From NCBI GenBank assembly GCA_030918015.1, contig JAUPTP010000108.1:1-7276 (forward strand): a DNA stretch of 7,276 nt, in the 5' to 3' direction. The DNA is from Pseudomonadota bacterium. GTDB lineage: Bacteria; Pseudomonadota; Gammaproteobacteria; Burkholderiales; Burkholderiaceae_C. The notes below the pieces were generated by a model, which saw nothing but the letters and a program-made list of their open reading frames with translations, had not been told where the DNA came from and searched no databases. A program made the position numbers and the translations under genes. Below are positions 1 through 7,276 of this stretch, piece by piece (the stretch's first letter is position 1; every line of letters begins with the position of its first letter).

Positions 1-483
1 CGCCACCCGCGCGCGCACGCCGCGCGCCTCGATGCGCTCGGCATAGCCCAGCGCCAGGTCGATGGACAGCTCCTCCAGCCCGGTCTCGATCTCGGGCGAG
101 CTGAGCGAGCGCAGCGTCGGGCACAGCGCCGGATGCGCCGCGCGCAGCCGCGCCACCAGCCGCGCGGCCACCGGCAGCGCGGTCGGCACGCAGGCCAGCA
201 GCAGCGGCCCGCCGGGAGCGGCGCGCGCCTGGCCCAGCTCCTGGCGCAGCGCCTCGCGCTCGTGCAGCATGCGGTGCGCGCTGGCCAGCACCCGCTCGCC
301 CTCGGGCGTCAGGCCCTCGTACTGGCGGCCGCGGCGCACGATGGTCACGCCGAACTCCTGCTCGAGCGCGCGGATCGCGTTCGACAGCGCCGGCTGGGTG
401 ATGTGGCAGGCCTCGGCGGCGCGGCCGAAGTGGCGCGCCTGCGCCAGCGCGCTGAGGTAGCGCATCGCGTCGAGCAGGTTCAT
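1..483 (-). CDS. LysR-type transcriptional regulator, 3' end cut by the window edge
   Basis: This is the first 161 residues of a LysR-type regulator; family members are usually about 300 residues, so close to half is missing beyond the left edge. The N-terminal winged helix-turn-helix spans about residues 1-60. It contains the family pattern of a phenylalanine-glycine-arginine-alanine-alanine helix start (residues 19-23) followed by a recognition helix with TQPALSNAIRALE (29-41), and the wing has GLTPEG (57-62). A linker helix follows (about 62-88), then the first strand of the effector-binding domain (from about 92, with the VPTALP turn). The ATG at 483-481 is preceded on the minus strand by GGAG at 496-493, nine bases away, which supports this start. 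The protein should be a cytoplasmic DNA-binding regulator that responds to a small molecule. The effector is not readable. It is divergent from the exported protein at 608, which may or may not be its target. Confidence 0.96.
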   Translation of the reverse strand, partial: MNLLDAMRYLSALAQARHFGRAAEACHITQPALSNAIRALEQEFGVTIVRRGRQYEGLTPEGERVLASAHRMLHEREALRQELGQARAAPGGPLLLACVPTALPVAARLVARLRAAHPALCPTLRSLSSPEIETGLEELSIDLALGYAERIEARGVRARVA

Positions 484-568
484 GCGGCAGGTCTCCGGTC
501 GAAGTCCCGATTCTGAGGGCGGGCTTGCGACCGAGGGTCCGCCCTGAAGCCGGCGCGGATCACGGCGC

Positions 569-574
569 TATAGT
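569..574 (+). promoter_or_regulatory. Candidate -10 box for the exported-protein gene
   Basis: TATAGT matches the sigma-70 -10 consensus at five of six positions, in an otherwise GC-rich stretch. Transcription would start near 581 and leave a leader of about 27 bases before the ATG at 608. I find no good -35 hexamer 16-18 bases upstream (TGAAGC at 545-550 is the nearest and is poor). The core CTATAG is palindromic, so it could also be read towards lysR. This is inference from sequence only. Confidence 0.4.
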
Positions 575-591
575 CCACGACCGATGTGGAC
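573..591. promoter_or_regulatory. Dyad GTCCAC-N7-GTGGAC, possible operator
   Basis: Perfect six-base inverted arms (573-578 and 586-591) flank a seven-base spacer, directly downstream of and touching the candidate -10 box at 569-574. A protein bound here would cover the predicted transcription start of the exported-protein gene, as a repressor site would. It does not have the T-N11-A form of a classical LysR box, so I do not assign it to the neighbouring regulator. As RNA it could also form a small hairpin. Confidence 0.35.
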
Positions 592-607
592 AATGTTTCC
601 GGAGATC

Positions 608-1162
608 ATGACCGCCCACCTCTTCGCCCCCGCCCGACTGCAGGCGCGTCGCCGGAGGGCCAGGCGCCTCCGTCTGCTGCGCACGATCCTGGTGCTGGGC
701 GCGCTGGCGACGACCGCCTTCGCCCGCCCGGCCTGGGCCGCGACCGACTCCGGCCCGGGGCGTGCCGGCAACACGACACTGCTGCGGGTCCACGCCACTC
801 GCAGCCACATGCACTGCCCGCTGCCCGGGCGCAAGCAGCGCCTGATCGGCATCGACTCGCCAGCCGAGTGGACGGACACCCTCGAGCAGCAAGGCGAGGT
901 GGCCGCGCTCGGGCGCAAGGTGCGCTGGAGCCGCGAGCGGGTGATCGTCTTCGCCCCCGACATGCAGGACCGCCAGGCCGAGGCGGTGCGGCTGGAGTCG
1001 CCCGCGCAGATGATCCGGGTCAGCGACGGCGTGCTCTACTGGCCGGTGCGCCAGCGTGCGATCGACGACCCGGCGGCCCGGCAGATGCGCCCCTGCGTGA
1101 TGGCGATCATCGACCGCGCCTTCTGGCAGCGCATCCGCGTCGTGCCGGCGCGGCCGCTCTGA
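608..1162 (+). CDS. Small exported protein of unknown function
   Basis: I do not recognise this 184-residue protein. It starts with a very arginine-rich n-region (residues 14-25), then a hydrophobic core (about 26-38) and a plausible signal peptidase site after PAWA (A44). The mature protein would be about 140 residues and periplasmic or secreted. It has two cysteines (C70, C163) that could form a disulfide, and no further membrane segment. Codons are strongly G/C at the third position throughout, which supports real coding. I chose ATG 608 because GGAGA lies just upstream (601-605) and because the start puts the basic region at the N-terminus. The spacing of two to three bases is short, however, and an in-frame ATG at 584 would add eight residues but would fall almost on the predicted transcription start. 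The gene stands alone: it is divergent from lysR and converges on apbC with 31 bases between the stop codons. Confidence 0.72.
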   Translation: MTAHLFAPARLQARRRRARRLRLLRTILVLGALATTAFARPAWAATDSGPGRAGNTTLLRVHATRSHMHCPLPGRKQRLIGIDSPAEWTDTLEQQGEVAALGRKVRWSRERVIVFAPDMQDRQAEAVRLESPAQMIRVSDGVLYWPVRQRAIDDPAARQMRPCVMAIIDRAFWQRIRVVPARPL

Positions 1163-1177
1163 GCCGGCGCCGGCGCG
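1141..1177 (+). terminator. GC-rich stem-loop over the exported-protein stop codon
   Basis: Bases 1141-1151 pair with 1167-1177 and 1152-1154 pair with 1163-1165. This gives 14 pairs (one G-U), a single bulged G at 1166 and an eight-base loop (1155-1162) whose last three bases are the TGA stop. No T-tract follows, so this is not a canonical intrinsic terminator. Its place between convergent genes still suggests a transcription end or 3'-protecting structure. It would also fold in the apbC transcript if that read through, apart from the one wobble pair. Confidence 0.5.
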
Positions 1178-1181
1178 CGGG

Positions 1182-1207
1182 CGAAGTCGACGCTCAGGTC
1201 GACTTCG
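1182..1207 (-). terminator. Perfect 10-bp stem-loop at the apbC stop codon
   Basis: CGAAGTCGAC (1182-1191) and GTCGACTTCG (1198-1207) are exact reverse complements around a six-base loop (1192-1197). The apbC stop codon (1196-1194 on the minus strand) lies inside the loop, and the last codons of apbC form one arm. The structure is symmetric and would form in transcripts from either strand. It lies only four bases from the previous stem-loop, so the pair may act as a two-way terminator at this convergent junction. There is no T-tract on either side. Confidence 0.55.
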
Positions 1208-2288
1208 AGACGGTGATCGTCGGGAACTTCGACGAGTAGTCCTTGGCCTTGTCGGCGATGCGGATCGCGATGCCGCGCGCCACCGAGCGGTACAGCGCGG
1301 CGATCTCGCCATCGGGCTCGGCCACCACCGTCGGGCAGCCGGCGTCGGCCTGCTGGCGGATCGACAGGTTCAGCGGCAGGCTGCCCAGGTGGGCCAGGTC
1401 GTACTCCTCGGCCATGCGCTTGCCGCCGTCGGCGCCGAAGATGTGCTCGACGTGGCCGCAGTTCGGGCAGCAGTAGACCGCCATGTTCTCGACCACGCCC
1501 AGGATGGGCACGCTGACCTTCTCGAACATCTTCAGGCCCTTCTTCGCGTCCAGCAGCGCGATGTCCTGCGGCGTGGTGACGATGACCGCGCCGGTGACCG
1601 GCACCTTCTGCGCCAGCGTCAGCTGGATGTCGCCGGTGCCCGGGGGCATGTCGACGATCAGGTAGTCGAGGTCCTTCCAGTTGGTCTGGCGCAGCAGCTG
1701 CTCCAGGGCCTGGGTGGCCATCGGGCCGCGCCAGATCATGGCCTGGTCGTTGTCGACCAGGAAGCCGATCGACATCACCTGGATGCCGTGGCCGACCAGC
1801 GGCTCCATCGTCTTGCCGTCGTAGCTCTCGGGCCGCGCGCCGGTGATGCCCAGCATCGTCGGCTGGCTCGGGCCGTAGATGTCGGCGTCGACGATGCCCA
1901 CGCTGGCGCCCTCGGCGGCCAGCGCCAGCGCCAGGTTGACGGCGGTCGTGCTCTTGCCGACGCCGCCCTTGCCGGAGGCGACCGCCACGATGTTCTTCAC
2001 GCCGGGCAGCAGCTGGACACCGCGCTGCACCGCATGCGCGGTGACCTTCCAGCCGACATTGGCGCTGACATTGCCGACGCCGGGCAGCGTGCGCACCGCC
2101 TCGATCAGCGCGCGGCGCAGGCCGTCGACCTGGGTGCGGGCCGGATAGCCCAGCTCGACGTCGAAGGAGACATCGCTGCCGTCGACCTTCAGGTTGCGCA
2201 ATTGCTTGCCGGTGACGAAGTCCTTGCCGGTGTTCGGATCCACCACGGTCTGGATCGCGGCGCGGACGGTGTTCTCGTTCAGGGACAT
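1194..2288 (-). CDS. apbC: Iron-sulfur cluster carrier ATPase ApbC/Mrp
   Basis: This is a full-length 364-residue member of the Mrp/NBP35 family, close to the E. coli Mrp length of 369. The family binds a [4Fe-4S] cluster at a dimer interface and passes it to apo-proteins in the cytoplasm, with ATP hydrolysis required in vivo. Residues about 5-80 form the MIP18/DUF59-like N-terminal domain. The deviant Walker A, SGKGGVGKST, is at 105-114, with the signature lysine K107 and the P-loop lysine K112. Switch I contains VDADIYGPS (133-141) and switch II VDMPPGTGD (212-220). The cluster-binding CPNC is at 274-277, with an extra cysteine at 273. The ATG at 2288-2286 gives the usual N-terminus, although no clear Shine-Dalgarno sequence precedes it. 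The gene follows the diguanylate cyclase by 46 bases on the same strand and may be translated from its transcript. Symbol mrp is used for the same gene in many genomes. Confidence 0.97.
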   Translation of the reverse strand: MSLNENTVRAAIQTVVDPNTGKDFVTGKQLRNLKVDGSDVSFDVELGYPARTQVDGLRRALIEAVRTLPGVGNVSANVGWKVTAHAVQRGVQLLPGVKNIVAVASGKGGVGKSTTAVNLALALAAEGASVGIVDADIYGPSQPTMLGITGARPESYDGKTMEPLVGHGIQVMSIGFLVDNDQAMIWRGPMATQALEQLLRQTNWKDLDYLIVDMPPGTGDIQLTLAQKVPVTGAVIVTTPQDIALLDAKKGLKMFEKVSVPILGVVENMAVYCCPNCGHVEHIFGADGGKRMAEEYDLAHLGSLPLNLSIRQQADAGCPTVVAEPDGEIAALYRSVARGIAIRIADKAKDYSSKFPTITVSKST

Positions 2289-2334
2289 GACGGGGAAGAG
2301 CTTCGGGAAAACGCGGAGAAGGTGCGAGCGCCTC

Positions 2335-4185
<1,851 letters not shown>

Positions 4186-4190
4186 CGACA

Positions 4191-4197
4191 CCTTCCC
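4191..4197 (-). promoter_or_regulatory. Ribosome binding site deciding the cyclase start
   Basis: GGGAAGG on the minus strand stands five bases before ATG 4185 and is the best Shine-Dalgarno match in the window. The alternative ATG at 4236 has GGAGG directly abutting it, with no spacer, which is unfavourable for initiation. Confidence 0.65.
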
Positions 4198-4201
4198 GCG
4201 A

Positions 4202-4254
4202 CCGGCCGATTGGAGGCGAAAACGCCCGTTCCACATCCTCCGATCACCGGCCGG
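4202..4254 (-). promoter_or_regulatory. Imperfect leader hairpin upstream of the cyclase
   Basis: Bases 4202-4207 pair with 4249-4254, 4208-4210 with 4243-4245 and 4212-4216 with 4237-4241, giving 14 pairs. There is a three-base bulge (4246-4248), one mismatch at 4211/4242 (a G-U wobble if read on the plus strand) and a 20-base loop. A minor GCG-TTTT-CGC hairpin can form inside. The structure fills most of the ferredoxin-cyclase gap and ends just before the ribosome binding site at 4197. It does not resemble a known c-di-GMP riboswitch that I can identify. It could be a leader structure of the cyclase or a terminator after the ferredoxin. Confidence 0.35.
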
Positions 4255-4267
4255 AAGGCCCTGTTCA

Positions 4268-4303
4268 CGGCCCTACAGCAGACTCAGCGCGGGTCGAGGG
4301 CCG
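4268..4303 (-). other. Inverted repeat flanking the ferredoxin stop codon
   Basis: CGGCCCT (4268-4274) and AGGGCCG (4297-4303) are exact reverse complements with a 22-base loop that holds the TGA stop at 4286-4284. Seven pairs with a long loop is weak on its own in DNA this GC-rich. It is listed because of the similar arrangement at other stop codons in the window. Confidence 0.25.
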
Positions 4304-4595
4304 CGTCGATCGCCACGTCGCCGTCGGCCAGCGCGACGCAGGGCAGCGTCCAGCCGCCCTCGGCGCGCTCCTCCGGGCTCAGGCCGGGCCAGTCGACGCG
4401 GTAGCGCAGGTGGTCCTGGCCGGCGGTGACCCGGCACAGGCAGGCGCGGCAGGTGCCGTTGCGGCAGGAGCTGCGCAGCCGCAGGCCGGCGGCGCGCGCG
4501 GCCTCCAGCAGCGACTGCCCCGGCGCCACCGGCAGCTGCCGGCCCAGCGCGGTCAGCGTCAGCATCGGTGCGGGAGAGGTCGTCGGGGGCGTCAT
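4284..4595 (-). CDS. Small [2Fe-2S] ferredoxin, plant-type fold
   Basis: This 103-residue protein is a one-domain electron carrier of the plant-type ferredoxin class. The cluster ligands are C44, C49, C52 (C-x4-C-x2-C within [11 protein letters not shown]) and C86 in LPC, 33 residues on. An additional cysteine, C54, is unlikely to be a ligand. The N-terminal part ([22 protein letters not shown]) fits the first beta hairpin and helix. No reductase or oxygenase domain is attached, so it needs outside partners that the window does not show. Two starts are possible. ATG 4595 adds a proline/threonine-rich ten-residue tail, whereas ATG 4565 gives a more usual ferredoxin N-terminus of 93 residues. 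Neither has a good ribosome binding site, and the candidate promoter at 4604-4632 fits the shorter form better. It is divergent from metG and first in a possible ferredoxin-cyclase-apbC transcript; the link to ApbC, an Fe-S carrier, may be functional. Confidence 0.9.
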   Translation of the reverse strand: MTPPTTSPAPMLTLTALGRQLPVAPGQSLLEAARAAGLRLRSSCRNGTCRACLCRVTAGQDHLRYRVDWPGLSPEERAEGGWTLPCVALADGDVAIDAALDPR

Positions 4596-4603
4596 GCGGC
4601 AAC

Positions 4604-4632
4604 GATATCAGGGGCGGCAGGCCTAGAATCAA
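4604..4632 (-). promoter_or_regulatory. Candidate ferredoxin promoter
   Basis: On the minus strand TTGATT (4632-4627) and GATATC (4609-4604) are separated by exactly 17 bases. The -35 matches consensus at four positions and the -10 at three. The start of transcription would be near 4597, almost at ATG 4595, which favours ATG 4565 unless the message is leaderless. The -35 overlaps the metG -10 box, so the two promoters could compete. Confidence 0.35.
4624..4629 (+). promoter_or_regulatory. Candidate metG -10 box
   Basis: TAGAAT matches the sigma-70 -10 consensus at five of six positions and lies 41 bases before the metG ATG, giving a leader of about 35 bases. No convincing -35 hexamer is found 16-18 bases upstream. 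The leader (about 4636-4670) is C-rich, without a clear Shine-Dalgarno sequence or T-box features. Confidence 0.5.
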
Positions 4633-4670
4633 AGGTTTCCTCCGCCACGAGCGCCCCCCGGACCGCCACC

Positions 4671-6740
4671 ATGACCCGCCAGCTCTTCGTCACCACCGCC
4701 CTGCCCTACGCCAACGGCAAGTTCCACATCGGCCACATCATGGAGTACATCCAGGCCGACATCTGGGTGCGGTTCCAGCGCATGCGGGGCAACCAGGTGC
4801 ACTTCGTCGGCGCCGACGACGCGCACGGCGCGCCGATCATGATCGCCGCCGAGAAGGCCGGCATCACGCCGCAGCAGTTCGTCGCCAACATCGCTGCCGG
4901 CCGCAAGGAATACCTCGACGGCTTCCACATTTCGTTCGACAACTGGCACTCGACCGACGGCGCCGAGAACCACGTGCTGGCGCAGAACATCTACCTGGCG
5001 CTGCGCGATGCCGGCCTGATCGAGGTGCGCGCGATCGAGCAGTTCTTCGACCCCGACAAGGGCATGTTCTTGCCCGACCGCTTCATCAAGGGCGAGTGCC
5101 CGAAGTGCGGCGCCAAGGACCAGTACGGCGACTCGTGCGAATCGTGCGGCGCGGTCTACGCGCCCACCGAGCTGAAGAGCCCGTACTCGGCGCTCTCCGG
5201 CGCCACGCCGGTGCTCAAGACCAGCGACCACTACTTCTTCAAGCTCTCGGATGCGCGCTGCTTCGAGTTCCTGCAGAGCTGGACGCAGGAGTCCGGCCGC
5301 CTGCAGCCCGAGGTGGTCAACAAGATCAAGGAATGGTTCACCAAGGACGAGGAAGGCAACGGCGGCCTGGGCGACTGGGACATCAGCCGTGACGCGCCCT
5401 ACTTCGGCATCGAGATCCCGGACGCGCCGGGCAAGTACTTCTACGTCTGGCTGGACGCGCCGATCGGCTACCTGGCCTCGCTGAAGAACTGGTTCGACAA
5501 GGGCGGCCCGGCCGCGAAGTACGGCGAGACGCGCTCCTTCGACGAGTTCATCGCCGACCCGGCCGTCGAGCAGTACCACTTCATCGGCAAGGACATCACC
5601 TACTTCCACACGCTGTTCTGGCCGGCGATGCTGCAGTTCAGCGGCCGCAAGACGCCCACCAACGTCTTCGTGCACGGCTTCATGACCGTCAACAACGGCG
5701 AGAAGATGAGCAAGAGCCGCGGCACCGGCCTGGACCCGCTCAAGTACCTCTCGCTGGGCATGAACCCCGAGTGGCTGCGCTACTACATCGCCGCCAAGCT
5801 CAACTCGCATGTCGAGGACGTCGACTTCAACCGCGACGACTTCACCGCCCGCGTCAATGCCGACCTGATCGGCAAGTACGTCAACATCGCCTCGCGCGCG
5901 GCCGGCTTCATCGCCAAGCGCTTCGGCGGCCGGCTCAGCGCCGATGTCGGCGTCGAGGGCCGCGTGCTGCTCGACACGCTGCGCGCCCACCGCGACACGG
6001 TCACCGGCCTCTACGAGGCGCGCGAGTTCGGCAAGGTGCTGCGCGAGATCATGGCGCTGGCCGACCGGGTCAACGAGTACGTGGACCAGAACAAGCCCTG
6101 GGAGATCGCCAAGCAGGCCGGCCAGGACGCGGTGCTGCAGGATGTCTGCACCGTCTGCATCGAGGCCTTCCGCCTGCTGACCATCTACCTGAAGCCCGTG
6201 CTGCCGGCGCTGGCCGCGCAGGTCGAGGCCTTCCTGCAGGTCGAGCCGCTGGACTTCCACGCCACCGAGCGCGCGCTGGGCGCGCACGCCATCGGCAGCT
6301 ATCAGCACCTGATGCAGCGCGTCGACCCCAAGCTGCTCGAGGAACTCTTCGCCGCGCCCGAGCCCGAGAAGCTCATCCCCGGCGGCGAGGAACTGGCCCC
6401 CGAGATCAAGATCGACGACTTCACCAAGGTCGACCTGCGCATCGCCAGGATCGTCAAGGCCGAGACGGTGGACGGCTCGACCAAGCTGCTGCGCCTGACG
6501 CTCGACGTCGGCGAGGGCCGCACCCGCAATGTCTTCAGCGGCATCGCCAGCGCCTACAAGCCCGAGGACCTGGCCGGCAAGCTGACCGTGATGGTCGCCA
6601 ACCTCGCCCCGCGCAAGATGAAGTTCGGCATCAGCGAAGGCATGGTGCTGGCCGCCAGCCATGCGGACGAGAAGGCCAACCCCGGCGTCTTCGTGCTGGA
6701 GCCCTTCCCTGGCGCGCAGCCGGGCATGCGCGTGCGCTGA
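4671..6740 (+). CDS. metG: Methionyl-tRNA synthetase
   Basis: This 689-residue class I aminoacyl-tRNA synthetase charges tRNA-Met with methionine in the cytoplasm and is essential for translation. The length is close to E. coli MetG (677). The Rossmann fold begins with [15 protein letters not shown], and the HIGH motif is at 19-22. A zinc knuckle follows with C143, C146, C156 and C159 (C-x2-C-x9-C-x2-C). The second signature, KMSKS, is at 345-349. The anticodon-binding helical domain contains NKPWE, as in the family. Residues from about 581 form the C-terminal tRNA-binding/dimerisation domain of the EMAPII/Trbp111 type, with VDLRIARI and the conserved end [12 protein letters not shown] 4671 gives the standard [16 protein letters not shown] start. 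The frame stays open far upstream, but that stretch is antisense to the ferredoxin and has no synthetase sequence. The gene is divergent from the ferredoxin and convergent with the TetR gene. Confidence 0.99.
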   Translation: MTRQLFVTTALPYANGKFHIGHIMEYIQADIWVRFQRMRGNQVHFVGADDAHGAPIMIAAEKAGITPQQFVANIAAGRKEYLDGFHISFDNWHSTDGAENHVLAQNIYLALRDAGLIEVRAIEQFFDPDKGMFLPDRFIKGECPKCGAKDQYGDSCESCGAVYAPTELKSPYSALSGATPVLKTSDHYFFKLSDARCFEFLQSWTQESGRLQPEVVNKIKEWFTKDEEGNGGLGDWDISRDAPYFGIEIPDAPGKYFYVWLDAPIGYLASLKNWFDKGGPAAKYGETRSFDEFIADPAVEQYHFIGKDITYFHTLFWPAMLQFSGRKTPTNVFVHGFMTVNNGEKMSKSRGTGLDPLKYLSLGMNPEWLRYYIAAKLNSHVEDVDFNRDDFTARVNADLIGKYVNIASRAAGFIAKRFGGRLSADVGVEGRVLLDTLRAHRDTVTGLYEAREFGKVLREIMALADRVNEYVDQNKPWEIAKQAGQDAVLQDVCTVCIEAFRLLTIYLKPVLPALAAQVEAFLQVEPLDFHATERALGAHAIGSYQHLMQRVDPKLLEELFAAPEPEKLIPGGEELAPEIKIDDFTKVDLRIARIVKAETVDGSTKLLRLTLDVGEGRTRNVFSGIASAYKPEDLAGKLTVMVANLAPRKMKFGISEGMVLAASHADEKANPGVFVLEPFPGAQPGMRVR

Positions 6741-6759
6741 AATCCGCCCCGCTCAGCGC
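6734..6759 (+). terminator. Short stem-loop at the metG stop codon
   Basis: GCGCTGA (6734-6740) pairs exactly with TCAGCGC (6753-6759) around a 12-base loop. The TGA stop forms the top of the left arm. Only 30 bases separate this stop from that of the convergent TetR gene, and no T-tract follows. A terminator or 3'-end role is plausible but weakly supported. Confidence 0.35.
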
Positions 6760-6770
6760 CCGCCCGTCGA

Positions 6771-7276
6771 TCATCGCCCCCCGAGCATCGTCACCCACTG
6801 CCGCGCCAGCGCGGCCGGGCTCAGGCCGCCATCCGGCCGGTACCAGAGCCGGGTGCCGTTGAGCGCCATCAGCAGGTTGAGCCGCAGCACCCGGCGGTCC
6901 AGGTCGGCCGGCAGCGGCAGCGCCTCGATCAGCCGCGCCCACAGCGCCTCGTACTGGCGCCGCAGCGGCGCCAGCCCCGCATGCACCGGGCCGTCGCGCG
7001 GCTCCATCAGCCCCTGGCCGGTGACGCGCGCGATCGGATCGCCGCCGAGCATTTCCTCCAGATGCGCCGCCAGCGCCGCCTGCAGCCGCGGCCACGGACC
7101 CTCGACGCCGGCCAGCGCGCGCTCGACCACCGCCTGCATGCGCAGGTAGCCGGTGCGGTGCACCTCCAGGTAGAGCGCCTCCTTCGACTCGACATGGTGA
7201 TAGACCGACCCGGCCAGGATGCCGGCCTCGTCGGCGATCTGGCGCAGGGTCGCGGCCTTGAATCCGCGCACGTCGA
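6771..7276 (-). CDS. TetR-type transcriptional regulator, 5' end cut by the window edge
   Basis: This regulator runs off the right edge. About 168 residues are visible, and probably the first 15-30 are missing. The reading frame is open to the edge (asp-val before RGFKAAT). The GTG at 7271 is therefore more likely an internal valine than the start, because TetR proteins carry a first helix before this point. The DNA-binding part shows the family pattern TLRQIADEAGI, then SVYHHVESKEAL (about 7250-7170). The rest is a helical ligand-binding and dimerisation domain. It ends with ALNGTRLWYRPDGGLSP, which resembles the C-terminal domain of regulators such as KstR2 and others near acyl-CoA metabolism genes; that assignment is from memory and tentative. 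The protein would be a cytoplasmic ligand-responsive repressor. Its targets probably lie to the right of the window. It converges on metG and is not expected to regulate it. Confidence 0.93.
   Translation of the reverse strand, partial: DVRGFKAATLRQIADEAGILAGSVYHHVESKEALYLEVHRTGYLRMQAVVERALAGVEGPWPRLQAALAAHLEEMLGGDPIARVTGQGLMEPRDGPVHAGLAPLRRQYEALWARLIEALPLPADLDRRVLRLNLLMALNGTRLWYRPDGGLSPAALARQWVTMLGGR

Noticed and set aside
647..700. Twin-arginine (Tat) signal in the exported protein
   Set aside because: There are many arginines, but the position after the pair lacks the usual x-phenylalanine-leucine pattern. A general secretory signal explains the sequence equally well.
838..880. Resemblance of the exported protein's RLIGIDSPAEW to the RLIGIDTPE motif of staphylococcal-type nucleases
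   Set aside because: The following arginine and glutamate active-site pattern is missing and the similarity is limited to a few residues, so I do not call it a nuclease.
4186..4283. GEMM-type c-di-GMP riboswitch upstream of the cyclase
   Set aside because: There is a hairpin, but I cannot find the two-helix arrangement with GNRA tetraloop and receptor that marks GEMM-I, so no riboswitch is called.
4665..4673. GCCACCATG at the metG start, identical to a eukaryotic Kozak sequence
   Set aside because: It is coincidence in a C-rich leader. The gene is clearly bacterial and chromosomal.
4629..6662. A 677-codon open frame on the minus strand, antisense to metG
   Set aside because: Composition is repetitive (leucine, valine, glycine, aspartate, histidine) with no recognisable motif, and metG on the other strand is certain. 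It also overlaps the ferredoxin promoter region.
6741..6770. Possible small gene or promoter between the metG and TetR stop codons
   Set aside because: Only 30 bases of C-rich sequence are present, with nothing beyond one arm of the short stem-loop.

Overview
This window reads as ordinary chromosome from a high-GC betaproteobacterium, most likely a member of the Burkholderiales. The reasons are the strong G/C bias at third codon positions, the style of the LysR and TetR proteins, and the sequences of the MetG and Mrp/ApbC proteins. No insertion sequence, phage gene, tRNA, rRNA or CRISPR array is visible. Codon use looks even from end to end, so I see no sign of recent transfer. No gene cluster here looks like an undescribed system. 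The points of interest are in gene order and in RNA-level structure.

Layout from left to right: the 5' part of a LysR-type regulator on the minus strand, cut by the left edge (1-483); a divergent intergenic region with a candidate -10 box and a dyad (484-607); a small exported protein of unknown function on the plus strand (608-1162); and a convergent junction holding two consecutive stem-loops. Then, all on the minus strand and read right to left, come a [2Fe-2S] ferredoxin (4284-4595), a membrane diguanylate cyclase of the 7TMR-DISM type (2335-4185) and the P-loop Fe-S carrier ATPase ApbC/Mrp (1194-2288). Divergent from the ferredoxin is methionyl-tRNA synthetase, metG (4671-6740). It converges on a TetR-type regulator that is cut by the right edge (6771-7276).

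The minus-strand genes ferredoxin, diguanylate cyclase and apbC have gaps of about 98 and 46 bases and could be one transcript. That would link an Fe-S protein, a c-di-GMP synthase and an Fe-S cluster carrier. The mrp/metG pair is divergent and adjacent in E. coli and other bacteria. Here the same divergent orientation is kept, but the ferredoxin and cyclase genes sit between the two. The cyclase has an intact GGEEF active site but no RxxD inhibitory site, so it should lack the usual product feedback.

The most unusual pattern is that five of the six stop codons in the window lie in the loop, or at the loop edge, of an inverted repeat (around 1160, 1195, 2336, 4285 and 6739). None is followed by a clear T-tract. 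Three of these stems are strong (14 pairs with one bulge, 10 perfect pairs, and 8 pairs with a tetraloop); the other two are weak.
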